Part shown: positions 53,783 to 63,606 of the stretch, in pieces
Numbering within the stretch: the stretch's first letter is position 1
How the letters are laid out: each line of letters starts with the position of its first letter
Assembly: GCA_902589185.1 (NCBI GenBank)
Contig: CACIRZ010000001.1
Span: 59,873-123,872, forward strand
DNA length: 64,000 bases
Direction of reading: 5' to 3'
From: an uncultured SAR116 cluster alpha proteobacterium
GTDB lineage: Bacteria > Pseudomonadota > Alphaproteobacteria > Puniceispirillales > Marisalimonadaceae
Program-made: the position numbers and the translations under genes
Notes under the pieces: model-generated
What the model was told of the DNA's origin: nothing
Seen by the model: the letters and a program-made list of their open reading frames with translations, nothing else
Databases searched by the model: none

Positions 53783-54311
53783 TTTCTTTCATTTCTTTTG
53801 CAAACTTTTTAAAGTTTGCTACGTAATGCTTTGAAGATCTTGTCATATTATCAATCATCTCTTGACTTAGTTCTCTTACAGCTTTAGCTGGTGAGCCTAC
53901 AATTAACCAACCATCCGGAAATTCTTTATTTTCCGTAACAAGGGCACCAGCGCCTACAAGGCAATTGTTGCCTATTTTAGCATTGTTGAGAATTGTTGCA
54001 CCCATTCCAACTAAAGAATTATTACCTATTGTACAACCGTGTATAATTGCATTGTGTCCAATCGTACAATTATTACCTATGGTGACAGGACAGTCAGGAT
54101 CAACGTGAATTATAGTGTTTTCTTGTATGTTTGTTTCTTCACCAATCTTAATAACGTCATTATCACCTCTTAAAACTGATCCAAACCATACACCAACATC
54201 TTTACCTAAAATAACGTTTCCTATAACATGTGCATCTGGCGCAACCCAATATAGGTTATTTTCAGGTAATTGCGGTTTTTTTTCACCTAAACTATAAATT
54301 GGCATTTGCAC
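53775..54311 (-). CDS. Gamma-class carbonic anhydrase-like family protein (left-handed beta-helix)
   Basis: VIGNVILGKDVGVWFGSVLRGDNDVIKIGEETNIQENTIIHVDPDCPVTIGNNCTIGHNAIIHG hexapeptide repeats with metal-type His. Confidence 0.9.
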   Translation of the reverse strand: MQMPIYSLGEKKPQLPENNLYWVAPDAHVIGNVILGKDVGVWFGSVLRGDNDVIKIGEETNIQENTIIHVDPDCPVTIGNNCTIGHNAIIHGCTIGNNSLVGMGATILNNAKIGNNCLVGAGALVTENKEFPDGWLIVGSPAKAVRELSQEMIDNMTRSSKHYVANFKKFAKEMKEIK

Positions 54312-54335
54312 TCCTTTATAATAAGTTAACGTTAG

Positions 54336-54354
54336 AATTATATCTTATATAATT
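54336..54354. promoter_or_regulatory. AT-rich perfect inverted repeat in a divergent intergenic region
   Basis: AATTATAT-CTT-ATATAATT followed by TTTTCT. Confidence 0.3.
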
Positions 54355-54398
54355 TTTTCTTATTGTTAATATTTTATTAAAAATTATGAGAGTTCTTT

Positions 54399-55493
54399 AT
54401 GGTTATTAGAGATAATATTATTTCAAAAGTTACAATTTACATACTAGATGTTCCTCTAATAAAGCCTTATAAATTATCCTATAATACTTTCTATTCTTTT
54501 GAACCGTTGTTGGTTCATATTGTAGATGATCAAGGAAATGAAGGATGGGGCGAACAGCACATATCACCTGGCTCCAGCAGTGAAACAAGAGACGGTGGAT
54601 GGACATTTGCCAGAGTTATATCAAAATTAATTTTAAATAAAAAATTATACGAAGCAAAAGAAATCATTTTATCTAATTCCTCTATAAGTATTGTTGCTTC
54701 AAGTGCAATCTATACAGCAATCGAGATGCTAGAAAAGAATAATGTTTTAAATAATAAGAGTTCTCTAAAACTTAAATTATTAACTTCATTTAATGCAGAG
54801 GAAGAATCTGAAATAAAAGATGAATTGGACAAAGTAACTGAACAAGGATTTACAACAATAAAAATTAAGGTTGGAAAGGACGTTAATGCAGATATTAAAA
54901 AGATAAATAATATACAAACTTATTTAAATGGCAGAGCTACCTTAAGAATAGACGCTAATAGGGGGTACACAAAAAAAGACGGTTGTAAATTTGTTCAAGG
55001 GTTAAAGCCTGATTTCATAGAATTATTTGAACAGCCTTGTGATGCTAATGATTGGGATGCAAACGCTGCGGTCGCCAAACTATCTCACATCCCAATAATG
55101 TTGGACGAACCTATTTGTAGTATTAAAGACATTGAAAAAGCTTCTAAATTAAAAGGCGTAGGATTATGCAAACTTAAGTTGAAAAGATTTTTATCAATTA
55201 CAAAATTAACTGAAGCCATAAAATTTGCACATAAATTAGGATTAAAAATTGTACTTGGTGACGGGCTTGGCACTGAAATTAATTGTTGGATGGAAGCTAG
55301 AATTGCAAAAAAACTAATTGACAATGCTGGAGAATATAACGGTTTTTTAAAAATTGATCCAAAAGCAAGAATTTTGTCAAATCCACTAAAATTTAAGAAT
55401 GGTTTTTTAATAATTTCAGAGAATTGGAACCTTGAAATTGACAGAGATAAATTGAAAAAATACAGTATTAATAAAGAAGAAATTTATGAATAA
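54399..55493 (+). CDS. Mandelate racemase/muconate lactonizing enzyme family (enolase superfamily)
   Basis: TTIKIKVGKD (KxK), LRIDANRGY, IELFEQPC, IMLDEPICS, GLCKLKLKR. Confidence 0.9.
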   Translation: MVIRDNIISKVTIYILDVPLIKPYKLSYNTFYSFEPLLVHIVDDQGNEGWGEQHISPGSSSETRDGGWTFARVISKLILNKKLYEAKEIILSNSSISIVASSAIYTAIEMLEKNNVLNNKSSLKLKLLTSFNAEEESEIKDELDKVTEQGFTTIKIKVGKDVNADIKKINNIQTYLNGRATLRIDANRGYTKKDGCKFVQGLKPDFIELFEQPCDANDWDANAAVAKLSHIPIMLDEPICSIKDIEKASKLKGVGLCKLKLKRFLSITKLTEAIKFAHKLGLKIVLGDGLGTEINCWMEARIAKKLIDNAGEYNGFLKIDPKARILSNPLKFKNGFLIISENWNLEIDRDKLKKYSINKEEIYE

Positions 55494-55513
55494 ATAGTAT
55501 AGGAAAATATGTA

Positions 55514-56368
55514 ATGAAATTAATTAATAGCCTTAAGAGCTTGGGTGGTGAGATTGTAGATTTGGACATCAGTAATAAATTAACTCAAGATCAAATTAAT
55601 TTTATAAATCAATCTTGGGATGAAAGGCTCGTCTTAGTATTTAAAAAACAAAATTTAGATGATCATAAATTAATAAATTTTAGTAAATATTTTGGTGAAC
55701 TCGACCCTCCTGGCCCTAATCCATATGGCATAACTTTTTTACCAGAATTTCCTGAAATTAATGTGATTTCTAATGTCAAAAATGAACAAGGTACTCCTAT
55801 AGGTAATTTAGGAGATGGTGAAGCAGTCTGGCATGCAGATATGACTTACCTCCAACTACCTCCAAAGGCTGGAATTTTATATGCTCTTGAAGTGCCTGAA
55901 AATCAAGGTAACACACACTTTGCAAATATGGCCCTAGCGTATAGTGAATTACCAAAAAAACTTAAGGAAAAAATTGATGACAAAATCTTGATACATGATT
56001 CTGCTCATAATAGTGCTGGAATGCTAAGAAAAGGGTATTCAGAAGTAGATAATCCATCTGAAACTCCAGGGGCAAAACATCCAATGGTAATAACAGACAA
56101 AAATACTAATAAGAAACTACTTTTTCTTGGACGAAGACCTCACGCATATATAATCGGTTTAGAGCTAGAAGAGAGTGAAAATTTATTAAATGAAATTTGG
56201 GAACACGCAACACAAGAGAAATTTACCTGGACACAAAAATGGGAAAAAGGAGATTTATTGATGTGGAAAAATTTGAACGTACTTCACAAAAGAGATGCTT
56301 TTGATCCAAATACAAGAAGAGTAATGCACCGAACGCAAATAAAAGGAGAAATGGAAATTACAGCGTAG
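55514..56368 (+). CDS. TauD/TfdA family Fe(II)/2-oxoglutarate dioxygenase
   Basis: VWHADMTYLQLPPKAGILYALEVP (HxD) and distal NVLHKRDAFDPNTRRVMHRTQ (His/Arg). Confidence 0.93.
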   Translation: MKLINSLKSLGGEIVDLDISNKLTQDQINFINQSWDERLVLVFKKQNLDDHKLINFSKYFGELDPPGPNPYGITFLPEFPEINVISNVKNEQGTPIGNLGDGEAVWHADMTYLQLPPKAGILYALEVPENQGNTHFANMALAYSELPKKLKEKIDDKILIHDSAHNSAGMLRKGYSEVDNPSETPGAKHPMVITDKNTNKKLLFLGRRPHAYIIGLELEESENLLNEIWEHATQEKFTWTQKWEKGDLLMWKNLNVLHKRDAFDPNTRRVMHRTQIKGEMEITA

Positions 56369-56449
56369 TTTTTTAAAATAATCTTAAGACTCATATTGAT
56401 TTATGCAAAAAACAATCGCAAAATATAATATTATTAACTGGAGGAAAAT

Positions 56450-57445
56450 ATGAAAATACTTAAAAATTCTTTTAGAAGGAATATAATTAAAGCTAGTTTA
56501 GGCGTTGCTGCAATAGCTGGGATAAGTACATTTGGCTTAGTATCTGTAGCTAGTGCTGACAAATATCCTAATAAGCCAATTGAATTAGTAATCCATGCAA
56601 AATATGGTGGTGGAACAGATACTACTGCTAGAATGGTCTCAATTAGAACAAGACGTAATTTAGGTACTGATATTTCAATCGTTGCTAAGAGAGGTGGCTC
56701 TGGAGCAAAAGCTCAGAACTATGTCTTAACAAAGCCAGCTGACGGTTATACAATTATGGCTCTAACACAATCTCATCTTTATACAATGGCTAGAGGAAAA
56801 TCTAATATGAAAATTGATGATATTGTCGGTGTTGCTAGAGCAATGGATGACCCAACATTTATTACTGTATCAGGAAAAGGAAATTTCAAAACATTGGAAG
56901 ATCTTGTTGCCGCTTCTAAGAAAGCACCATTAAACTGGGGCGTTGCTCAAATTGGAGGAACTGAACATATAGGTTTAGCCCAGTTTGCCAAAGAAGCTGG
57001 AATTAAATTTAAAGTTGTTCCATTCGGTTCAGGTGCTCAAATGGTACAAGCACTAATGGCAGGTAAAATAGATGCTACTTTACCAAATGTCAGTGAAGCA
57101 GCTAACCAAGTTGCAGATGGAAGTTTTAAAGCACTTGCGGTTATGGCAGAAAATAGACTTAAAGATTATCCAAATGTTCCTACTACTTTTGAAAAAGGAA
57201 TAAAGGCAAAATGTTCAACAACTAGAGGTTACGCTGTATTAGCTTCTACTCCTCAACCAATTATAGATCAAATCTCAAAGGCTATGGTTAAGGCAATGAA
57301 ACATGAAGTTTTTGCATCTTATCTTGCTGGGGCAGGATTGACTGTTGATAGTAGTGTTGCTGGAACAAAAGTATGGGATAAGCAACTTAAGGAAGAATAT
57401 CTAGTTGCAGCATCAGCGCTCAAAGAACTTGGTTTAGTGAAATAA
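56450..57445 (+). CDS. tctC: Tripartite tricarboxylate transporter substrate-binding protein (TctC/Bug family)
   Basis: Signal peptide, YPNKPIELVIHAKYGGGTDTTARM, GGTEHIGLAQFAKEAGIKFKVVPFGSGAQMVQALMAGKID. Confidence 0.93.
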   Translation: MKILKNSFRRNIIKASLGVAAIAGISTFGLVSVASADKYPNKPIELVIHAKYGGGTDTTARMVSIRTRRNLGTDISIVAKRGGSGAKAQNYVLTKPADGYTIMALTQSHLYTMARGKSNMKIDDIVGVARAMDDPTFITVSGKGNFKTLEDLVAASKKAPLNWGVAQIGGTEHIGLAQFAKEAGIKFKVVPFGSGAQMVQALMAGKIDATLPNVSEAANQVADGSFKALAVMAENRLKDYPNVPTTFEKGIKAKCSTTRGYAVLASTPQPIIDQISKAMVKAMKHEVFASYLAGAGLTVDSSVAGTKVWDKQLKEEYLVAASALKELGLVK

Positions 57446-57472
57446 ATAATTTAATCATAGGTTTTTTGAATA

Positions 57473-57991
57473 ATGATAAATAATAAAAATGCACCCAAAG
57501 GTTTGGGTGCATTATTTAATAAAAACGATACGATTATTGCAATTTTATTAACATTAATAATTGCTTTTTTATGGTTTGAAACAACAAAATTTGAAAAAGT
57601 TCCTGACTTATTTTCAAATAATATCCCCCCTGAAATGTTTCCTCAAATATTACTTATTATAATTTTAGGGATGGTTTTAATAATACCTTTTGAACATCTT
57701 TTTTTAAAGAAAAATGGAAAAGATATTGATTCATCAAGGAAAAAACCAGTGGAAATTTCGACCATTGGAACTATGGTAATTTTATCAACTATAATAGCTT
57801 CCTCACAAATTTTAGGAGCTGCTCTTACAATAATAGCAGTAAGTATCTCATTGCCAATTTATTGGGGTGAAAGAAGATTAAAAGTATTAATCTCATATAT
57901 TATTGGGTTCCCATTATTTGTAATAGTTTTATTTAACATAATTCTTGGTGTTCATTTTGAACCTGGACTATTAGAGCTGATTAAAAATTAA
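57473..57991 (+). CDS. tctB: Tripartite tricarboxylate transporter small permease (TctB-like); start codon uncertain
   Basis: Four-TM small protein between tctC and tctA; possible alternative TTG start at 57503. Confidence 0.85.
   Translation: MINNKNAPKGLGALFNKNDTIIAILLTLIIAFLWFETTKFEKVPDLFSNNIPPEMFPQILLIIILGMVLIIPFEHLFLKKNGKDIDSSRKKPVEISTIGTMVILSTIIASSQILGAALTIIAVSISLPIYWGERRLKVLISYIIGFPLFVIVLFNIILGVHFEPGLLELIKN
57488..57513 (+). terminator. Strong hairpin downstream of tctC, inside the 5' end of the tctB ORF (attenuator/mRNA 3'-end candidate)
   Basis: AATGCACCCAAA-GG-TTTGGGTGCATT, perfect 12-nt arms, followed by ATTTAATAAAA. Confidence 0.65.
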
Positions 57992-58004
57992 AGAGGGTTA
58001 AAAT

Positions 58005-59477
58005 TTGGAAGATATAATTAAAGGTATTGGTTTATTATTAGAGTTTCAAAATATACTCTTAATATTATCAGGTGTTTTAATTGGCGTGTTAGTTGGAGCA
58101 TTACCTGGTTTAAGTTCTCCTATGGCAATTGCTCTTCTAATACCTTTTACAATTTCCTTAGACCCAGTTGCGGCAATAGCTATGATGGCCGCCCTTTATT
58201 GTGCTGGAACTTTTGGAGGCTCCATCACAGCTATATTAATTAATGCTCCAGGCGCTCCACCAGCAGTAGCAACTGCTCTAGATGGATACCCAATGGCAAA
58301 AAATGGTGAACCAGGAAGGGCACTTGGTTTAGCTGCCGTATCTAGTGTTTTTGGTGGAATTTTTAGTTTAATAATTTTTATATTTGCGGCTCCTCTTTTA
58401 GCAAAGCTTGCTCTAGAATTCGGGCCAGCAGAATATTTTGGACTTGCTGTTTTCGCACTTTCAATGCTTGCATCTATGAGTGGAAAGTCTTCTTTAAGAA
58501 ACCTCATTTCAGGTCTTGTTGGTGTGTTAATTGGCACTATAGGAATTCATCTAACCACTGGCGTAGAAAGATTTACATTTGATATCCCAGATCTCGAAGA
58601 AGGCATACATTTTGTCCCTGTTCTTATTGGTCTATTTGCAGTCAGTGAACTTTTTAAACAATCTGAAAAATTAAATGCTGTAGTTGAGAGAATACAAGCA
58701 AAAGCTCTAAGATTGCCTACCTTATTTGAATTGAAAAAACTAAAATACACTATACTTAGATCATCTGGAATTGGAACATTTATAGGCATTCTTCCTGCTG
58801 AGGGTTCTACAGTAGCAGCTATAATTGGTTATAATGAGGCTAGAAGATGGTCTAAGGATAAAGATAACTTTGGCAAAGGCTCCCCTGAAGGCATAGTTGG
58901 ACCAGAAGCTGCAAACAATGCTGCTGCAGGTGGGGCTATGGTTCCCACACTTGCCTTAGGAATACCTGGAAGTGGTTCAACTGCTCTTATATTAGCTGCA
59001 TTAATTATGCATGGTTTTAGACCTGGACCTTATTTAATTAGTGAAACACCAGAATTCGTATACGCAATTTTTGGAGCTATGTTAATAGCTAATTTAGGGT
59101 TTTTATTTATTGGCTTAGTTGGCGCAAAATTCTTTTCTCTAGTTGCTTTCATCCCCAAAAAACTCCTATGGCCAGCTGTATTTATATTTTCTATGATTGG
59201 TTCTTATTCTTTTGCATCCTCAATGTTTGATGTCTGGGTAATGTTAGCTGCTGGACTAGTAGGTTATTTTATGGATCGACATGGTTTCTCAGCAGCACCA
59301 CTTGTTATGGGATTAATTCTTGGAAAATTAGTTGAAGAGAGCTTTTCTCAATCGATGATTATTCACGATAATAACTTCTTTGCATTATTAGAAAGTCCAG
59401 TTGTGTTATTATTTTTTGTACTAACATTCTTAAGTTTATCGTCTCCTTTTTGGACAAGATATTTCTCAAAGAAATAA
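58005..59477 (+). CDS. tctA: Tripartite tricarboxylate transporter large permease (TctA; TTG start)
   Basis: GVLVGALPGLSSPMAIALLIPFT, GTFGGSITAILINAPGAPPAVATALDGYPMAKNG, NNAAAGGAMVPTLALGIPGSGSTA. Confidence 0.96.
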   Translation: MEDIIKGIGLLLEFQNILLILSGVLIGVLVGALPGLSSPMAIALLIPFTISLDPVAAIAMMAALYCAGTFGGSITAILINAPGAPPAVATALDGYPMAKNGEPGRALGLAAVSSVFGGIFSLIIFIFAAPLLAKLALEFGPAEYFGLAVFALSMLASMSGKSSLRNLISGLVGVLIGTIGIHLTTGVERFTFDIPDLEEGIHFVPVLIGLFAVSELFKQSEKLNAVVERIQAKALRLPTLFELKKLKYTILRSSGIGTFIGILPAEGSTVAAIIGYNEARRWSKDKDNFGKGSPEGIVGPEAANNAAAGGAMVPTLALGIPGSGSTALILAALIMHGFRPGPYLISETPEFVYAIFGAMLIANLGFLFIGLVGAKFFSLVAFIPKKLLWPAVFIFSMIGSYSFASSMFDVWVMLAAGLVGYFMDRHGFSAAPLVMGLILGKLVEESFSQSMIIHDNNFFALLESPVVLLFFVLTFLSLSSPFWTRYFSKK

Positions 59478-59496
59478 TTCAATTAGATGTAGTAAA

Positions 59497-60876
59497 ATGA
59501 ATAAAATTGAAACTTCTCTTGCTGAAACATTTTCAGAATGGGTTCATAAACTTAATATAAATGATGTACCAAAAGACGTCGTTGATAAATTGCAACTAAT
59601 TGTAATGGACTCTTTTGGACTAATGGTTTCCGCTAAAAACGAGCAATACATAAAAAGCCTTATCAATGCACTTAAGGAGAATGGAGATTGCACATTAGTT
59701 GGACACAATAAAAAGGTAAGTCCATTCAACGCATCTATAATTAATGGAACAGCTATACATGGTGAAGATTTTGACGATACTTTTGAAGGAACACCTGTGC
59801 ACGTAGGTTCTGTTATGGTGCCAGCAATGTTATCTTCGGCTCAAGCTAAAAATTTAGACGGAGAAAAATTTTTAAAAGGTTTAGTTGTAGGATCAGAACT
59901 AATTTGTAGACTAGCTTTAGTTGCGCCTACAGCAGTTCATAGACAAGGTTTTCACCCGACAGCAATTTTTGGAGCTTTTGGTTCATCAATAGGTGTTTCA
60001 TCGTTGCTTGGCAATACCATAGATGAAATGAGTTCAGGATTAGGTATTGTAGGAAGCATGGCTTCTGGAATTATAGAGTATTTAGCTGAAGGCACATCTA
60101 CAAAACGTCTTCACCCAGGATGGGCTGCTGGTTGTGGATGGCAATCCGCTAATTTTGCTAAATCTGGGTTTTTAGGACCAAGAACTGTTTTTGAAGGTCA
60201 ACACGGTGTATTTAATAGTTTTGCTAAAAATAATATTGAACCAAATTTTTCACATATTATTTCAGATTTGGGAAATAGATGGGAATCAAAAAACTTGGCT
60301 TTAAAGCCTTACGCTTGTGGAACAATGGCTCAACCTTTTATTGATTGCGCTATAAAACTAAAAGATAAAATTGATAATGTTGAGAACATAGATAAAGTAA
60401 TAGCTAGCGTTGGTGAGGGAACAGTCCACAGGTTATGGGAACCGTTAGAAGAGAAACAGAATCCATCCACTGCTTATGGCGCAAAATTTTCTGTTCCATA
60501 TTGTATTTCAATAGGATTAATCAATGGGTCTGCAGGCTTAAATGAGTTTACTGATAAATGTTTGAAAAATTTAGAAGTGATAAAATTAGCGTCTAAAGTA
60601 AACTATGAAATTAATCCAGATGACGAATATCCAAGAAATTATACTGGTAAAATAAAAATAATTATGAAAGATGGGACAATATCTTCTTCGTCACAAGAAT
60701 GTTTAAGAGGTGGAAAACGTGACCCTCTCAGTTATAATGAAGTTAGAAAAAAATTTGAAGCTAATTTAAAATTTGCAAATGTGAAGTCTAGTGAGATTGA
60801 AAAACTATATGATTTTATTAAAAATATTTTTAAATCAAAAAATCTAAATGGATTAGATGGTGTTAACTTCTATTAA
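59497..60876 (+). CDS. MmgE/PrpD family protein
   Basis: VMDSFGLMVSA, INGTAIHGEDFDDTFEGTPVHVGSVMVPA, GFHPTAIFGAFGSSIGVSSLL, KPYACGTMAQPFIDC. Confidence 0.92.
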   Translation: MNKIETSLAETFSEWVHKLNINDVPKDVVDKLQLIVMDSFGLMVSAKNEQYIKSLINALKENGDCTLVGHNKKVSPFNASIINGTAIHGEDFDDTFEGTPVHVGSVMVPAMLSSAQAKNLDGEKFLKGLVVGSELICRLALVAPTAVHRQGFHPTAIFGAFGSSIGVSSLLGNTIDEMSSGLGIVGSMASGIIEYLAEGTSTKRLHPGWAAGCGWQSANFAKSGFLGPRTVFEGQHGVFNSFAKNNIEPNFSHIISDLGNRWESKNLALKPYACGTMAQPFIDCAIKLKDKIDNVENIDKVIASVGEGTVHRLWEPLEEKQNPSTAYGAKFSVPYCISIGLINGSAGLNEFTDKCLKNLEVIKLASKVNYEINPDDEYPRNYTGKIKIIMKDGTISSSSQECLRGGKRDPLSYNEVRKKFEANLKFANVKSSEIEKLYDFIKNIFKSKNLNGLDGVNFY

Positions 60877-61894
60877 TTGTATCACTGCAGTTTTTTCCTA
60901 AGAGCAAACCAAAAAACTTGTTCCATTTTTCTACATAATTACTTCTATTTACAACCCAATCAACATGATCAGTAGAGGGTTTGTTGGGATTTATTCTAAT
61001 TCCCCATAAACCATCAACCTCATTAGGGACTGCTGAATACCTGACATCTGTTATTATATTTTTACCAATTCCTTTTCCTAGATAACCTTGCGAGAACCAA
61101 TCAAATCTTTTTATATCTTTATATTGTTGACTTTTTTTATCAAGCTCTGAAAAATCATTGATAAGATCAAGTTTTTTAATTTTTGTTCCTTGACAATATT
61201 CTGACTTATAAAACAACCTTACTGCATCAACGTAGTAAAAACCTTCATCCTCATAAATTATTTTCCATAAAAATAAATTTCCAAGACTTGGTTTTGCAGT
61301 AAGATCCTTACTCTCGTGCCCTCTTAAATTTGCAATTGAATGTCCAACAAATTGAGCACGATTTTCTTGAATGGCACCAAAGATTAAGTAAATAAAAATA
61401 TATAGAATGCCAAATAGCGTAATTAATTTATTTTTCATTATTATTGCAAAAATTATAGATAGAATTACAGGAATACTTAAAAAAGGATCAACGACTGATA
61501 TATAATTCCAAGAAATTCTTTCATAGGAAAATGGCCATAAAAGTTGTGTTCCATAACTTGTGCAGGCGTCTAATAATCCATGTGTGGCATAACCAAGAAA
61601 ACTTAAAAGGTAAGTTTCACCCAAACTTAAATATTTCTTAAAAAGTATTCTTGAAAGTAAAGTTACAATCAAAGCACCTATTGGTATGAAAATTAAGGAA
61701 TGTGTAAATTGTCTATGATATTCTAATTTTAATAAAGGGTCTGAAGCAGATTTAATGAAAATGTCTAGGTCAGGAGCTAAACCTGCACAACAACCAACTA
61801 TTGACCCGACTAAATATTTTTTCTTATTTGAGATTGTTTGAGCAAAAATTGCACCAAATGCGCCTTGAGTAACTGGATCCATAATACAAACCAA
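60863..61894 (-). CDS. YdjM/LexA-binding-type integral membrane metal-dependent hydrolase
   Basis: MDPVTQGAFGAIFAQT, LAPDLDIFIKSASDPLLKLEYHRQFTHSLIFIPIGA, GYATHGLLDACTSYGTQLLWPFS. Confidence 0.88.
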   Translation of the reverse strand: MVCIMDPVTQGAFGAIFAQTISNKKKYLVGSIVGCCAGLAPDLDIFIKSASDPLLKLEYHRQFTHSLIFIPIGALIVTLLSRILFKKYLSLGETYLLSFLGYATHGLLDACTSYGTQLLWPFSYERISWNYISVVDPFLSIPVILSIIFAIIMKNKLITLFGILYIFIYLIFGAIQENRAQFVGHSIANLRGHESKDLTAKPSLGNLFLWKIIYEDEGFYYVDAVRLFYKSEYCQGTKIKKLDLINDFSELDKKSQQYKDIKRFDWFSQGYLGKGIGKNIITDVRYSAVPNEVDGLWGIRINPNKPSTDHVDWVVNRSNYVEKWNKFFGLLLGKNCSDTINRS

Positions 61895-61986
61895 AATTAT
61901 TAAATGAGCTATCTATACACTAAGTTTTCTTGACTGTTTATATTTTTTTCATTTAACATATTCAATGTATTACAAGAGACATTTTT

Positions 61987-63603
61987 ATGAACCAAATTAA
62001 CTTAAATAATAAAGAATATGACGTGATAATTGTAGGTGCTGGGTTTTCAGGATTATATCAATTGATATGTCTTAGAGATCAACTTGGTATGAATTGTCTT
62101 GTTGTAGAAACAGGAGATGATGTTGGTGGTACATGGTATTGGAATCGTTATCCAGGAGCAAGATGTGATACTGAAAGCCACGCCTACTCTTATTATTTTT
62201 CAGACGAATTATTAAAAGAATGGACATGGTCAGAACGATATCCAGGTCATGCTGAGATTAGAAGATATATGAATTTTGTTGCTGAAAAATTTGATCTTAA
62301 AAAAGATATTTTATTTAACCACAAAGTAACAAGTGCTCAATATAATGAAGATAAAAATTGTTGGGAAATCACAACCAACAATAAAATAAATTTTAGGTCT
62401 AAATTTTTAATTACAGCTGTTGGATGTTTGTCAAATGCAAATATTCCTAAAATTAAAGGATTAGAAAATTTTAAAGGTAAATATTATCATACAGGAAATT
62501 GGCCAAAAAATGACGTATCATTTGTTGGTAAAAAAGTTGGTCAAATTGGAACAGGTTCTACTGGAATACAAGCAGTACCAGTTATAGCTGAAGAAGCTAA
62601 GCATTTAACAGTTTTCCAAAGAACGGCAAATTATAGTGTACCTGCAAGGAATAAACCTTTAACTGAAAATTTCAAAATCCATGTTAAAGAGAGATTTAAG
62701 TATTATAGAGAATTGCTTAAAAAGACGCCCAATGGACACCCTTTTGAAATATCAGATCGTCTTGTTGCTGATGTTCAAGAACAAGAAATGCAAGAGATTT
62801 ACGAAAAAGCATGGGAAAAAGGAGGTTTACAATTCAGGGGATCATTTAGTGATTTGGTTACTAACGTTGAAGCTAATAAAACAGCCTCAGATTTTATAAA
62901 AAGTAAAATTAATGAAACTGTTTTAAATAAAAAATTTGCAGCAATCTTATCAGATATTGATCACCCATATGCAGGTAAACGCCCACCAATAGATACAAAT
63001 TATTTTGAAACCTATAATAGAGACAATATTAATCTTGTTGATCTTCGAAGCAATCCTATAACACAAATAGATGAAAAAGGAATTCAAACTGAAAAAGAAT
63101 ATTTTGATTTAGATATTATTGTTTTTGCTACAGGTTATGATGCTATGACCGGACCGCTTCTGAATATGAATATCGTTGGGAAAAATAATTTAAAACTGCA
63201 TGAAGCTTGGGAAGAAGGGCCAAAAACATTTTTGGGTCTTCAAGTGCCAGGTTTCCCTAATATGTTTACAATAACGGGCCCAGGTAGTCCGTCAGTTCTT
63301 ACAAACATGCCTATAGCAATTGAGCAACATGTTGAATGGATTAGGGATTGTATAGATTTCATGAATAAAAAAGAGTATTCCACAATTGAGACTGATGCTA
63401 AGTCAGCAGAAGAATGGGGAAATGAAGTTAACAATGTTGCAAATAAAACTTTACTACCTACCGTAAAACATTCATGGTATCTAGGTGCAAATATTCCTGG
63501 TAAACCACAAGTTTTTATGCCTTATGCTGGCGGACTCCCCAGATATAGAGATGTATGTGAAAACATTAAAAATAATAATTATAAAGAGTTTAGTTTAAAT
63601 TAA
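61987..63603 (+). CDS. Baeyer-Villiger-type flavin monooxygenase (cyclohexanone monooxygenase-like)
   Basis: VIIVGAGFSGLYQL, BVMO fingerprint FKGKYYHTGNWP (FxGxxxHxxxWP), GQIGTGSTGIQAVP, IVFATGYDAMTG. Confidence 0.95.
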   Translation: MNQINLNNKEYDVIIVGAGFSGLYQLICLRDQLGMNCLVVETGDDVGGTWYWNRYPGARCDTESHAYSYYFSDELLKEWTWSERYPGHAEIRRYMNFVAEKFDLKKDILFNHKVTSAQYNEDKNCWEITTNNKINFRSKFLITAVGCLSNANIPKIKGLENFKGKYYHTGNWPKNDVSFVGKKVGQIGTGSTGIQAVPVIAEEAKHLTVFQRTANYSVPARNKPLTENFKIHVKERFKYYRELLKKTPNGHPFEISDRLVADVQEQEMQEIYEKAWEKGGLQFRGSFSDLVTNVEANKTASDFIKSKINETVLNKKFAAILSDIDHPYAGKRPPIDTNYFETYNRDNINLVDLRSNPITQIDEKGIQTEKEYFDLDIIVFATGYDAMTGPLLNMNIVGKNNLKLHEAWEEGPKTFLGLQVPGFPNMFTITGPGSPSVLTNMPIAIEQHVEWIRDCIDFMNKKEYSTIETDAKSAEEWGNEVNNVANKTLLPTVKHSWYLGANIPGKPQVFMPYAGGLPRYRDVCENIKNNNYKEFSLN

Positions 63604-63606
63604 AAT

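Noticed and set aside
58196-58789. Minus-strand ORFs of 113 and 80 aa
   Set aside because: Antisense to tctA; no independent support.
62681-62899. 72-aa plus-strand ORF in another frame of the BVMO gene
   Set aside because: Out-of-frame overlap with a clearly intact BVMO.
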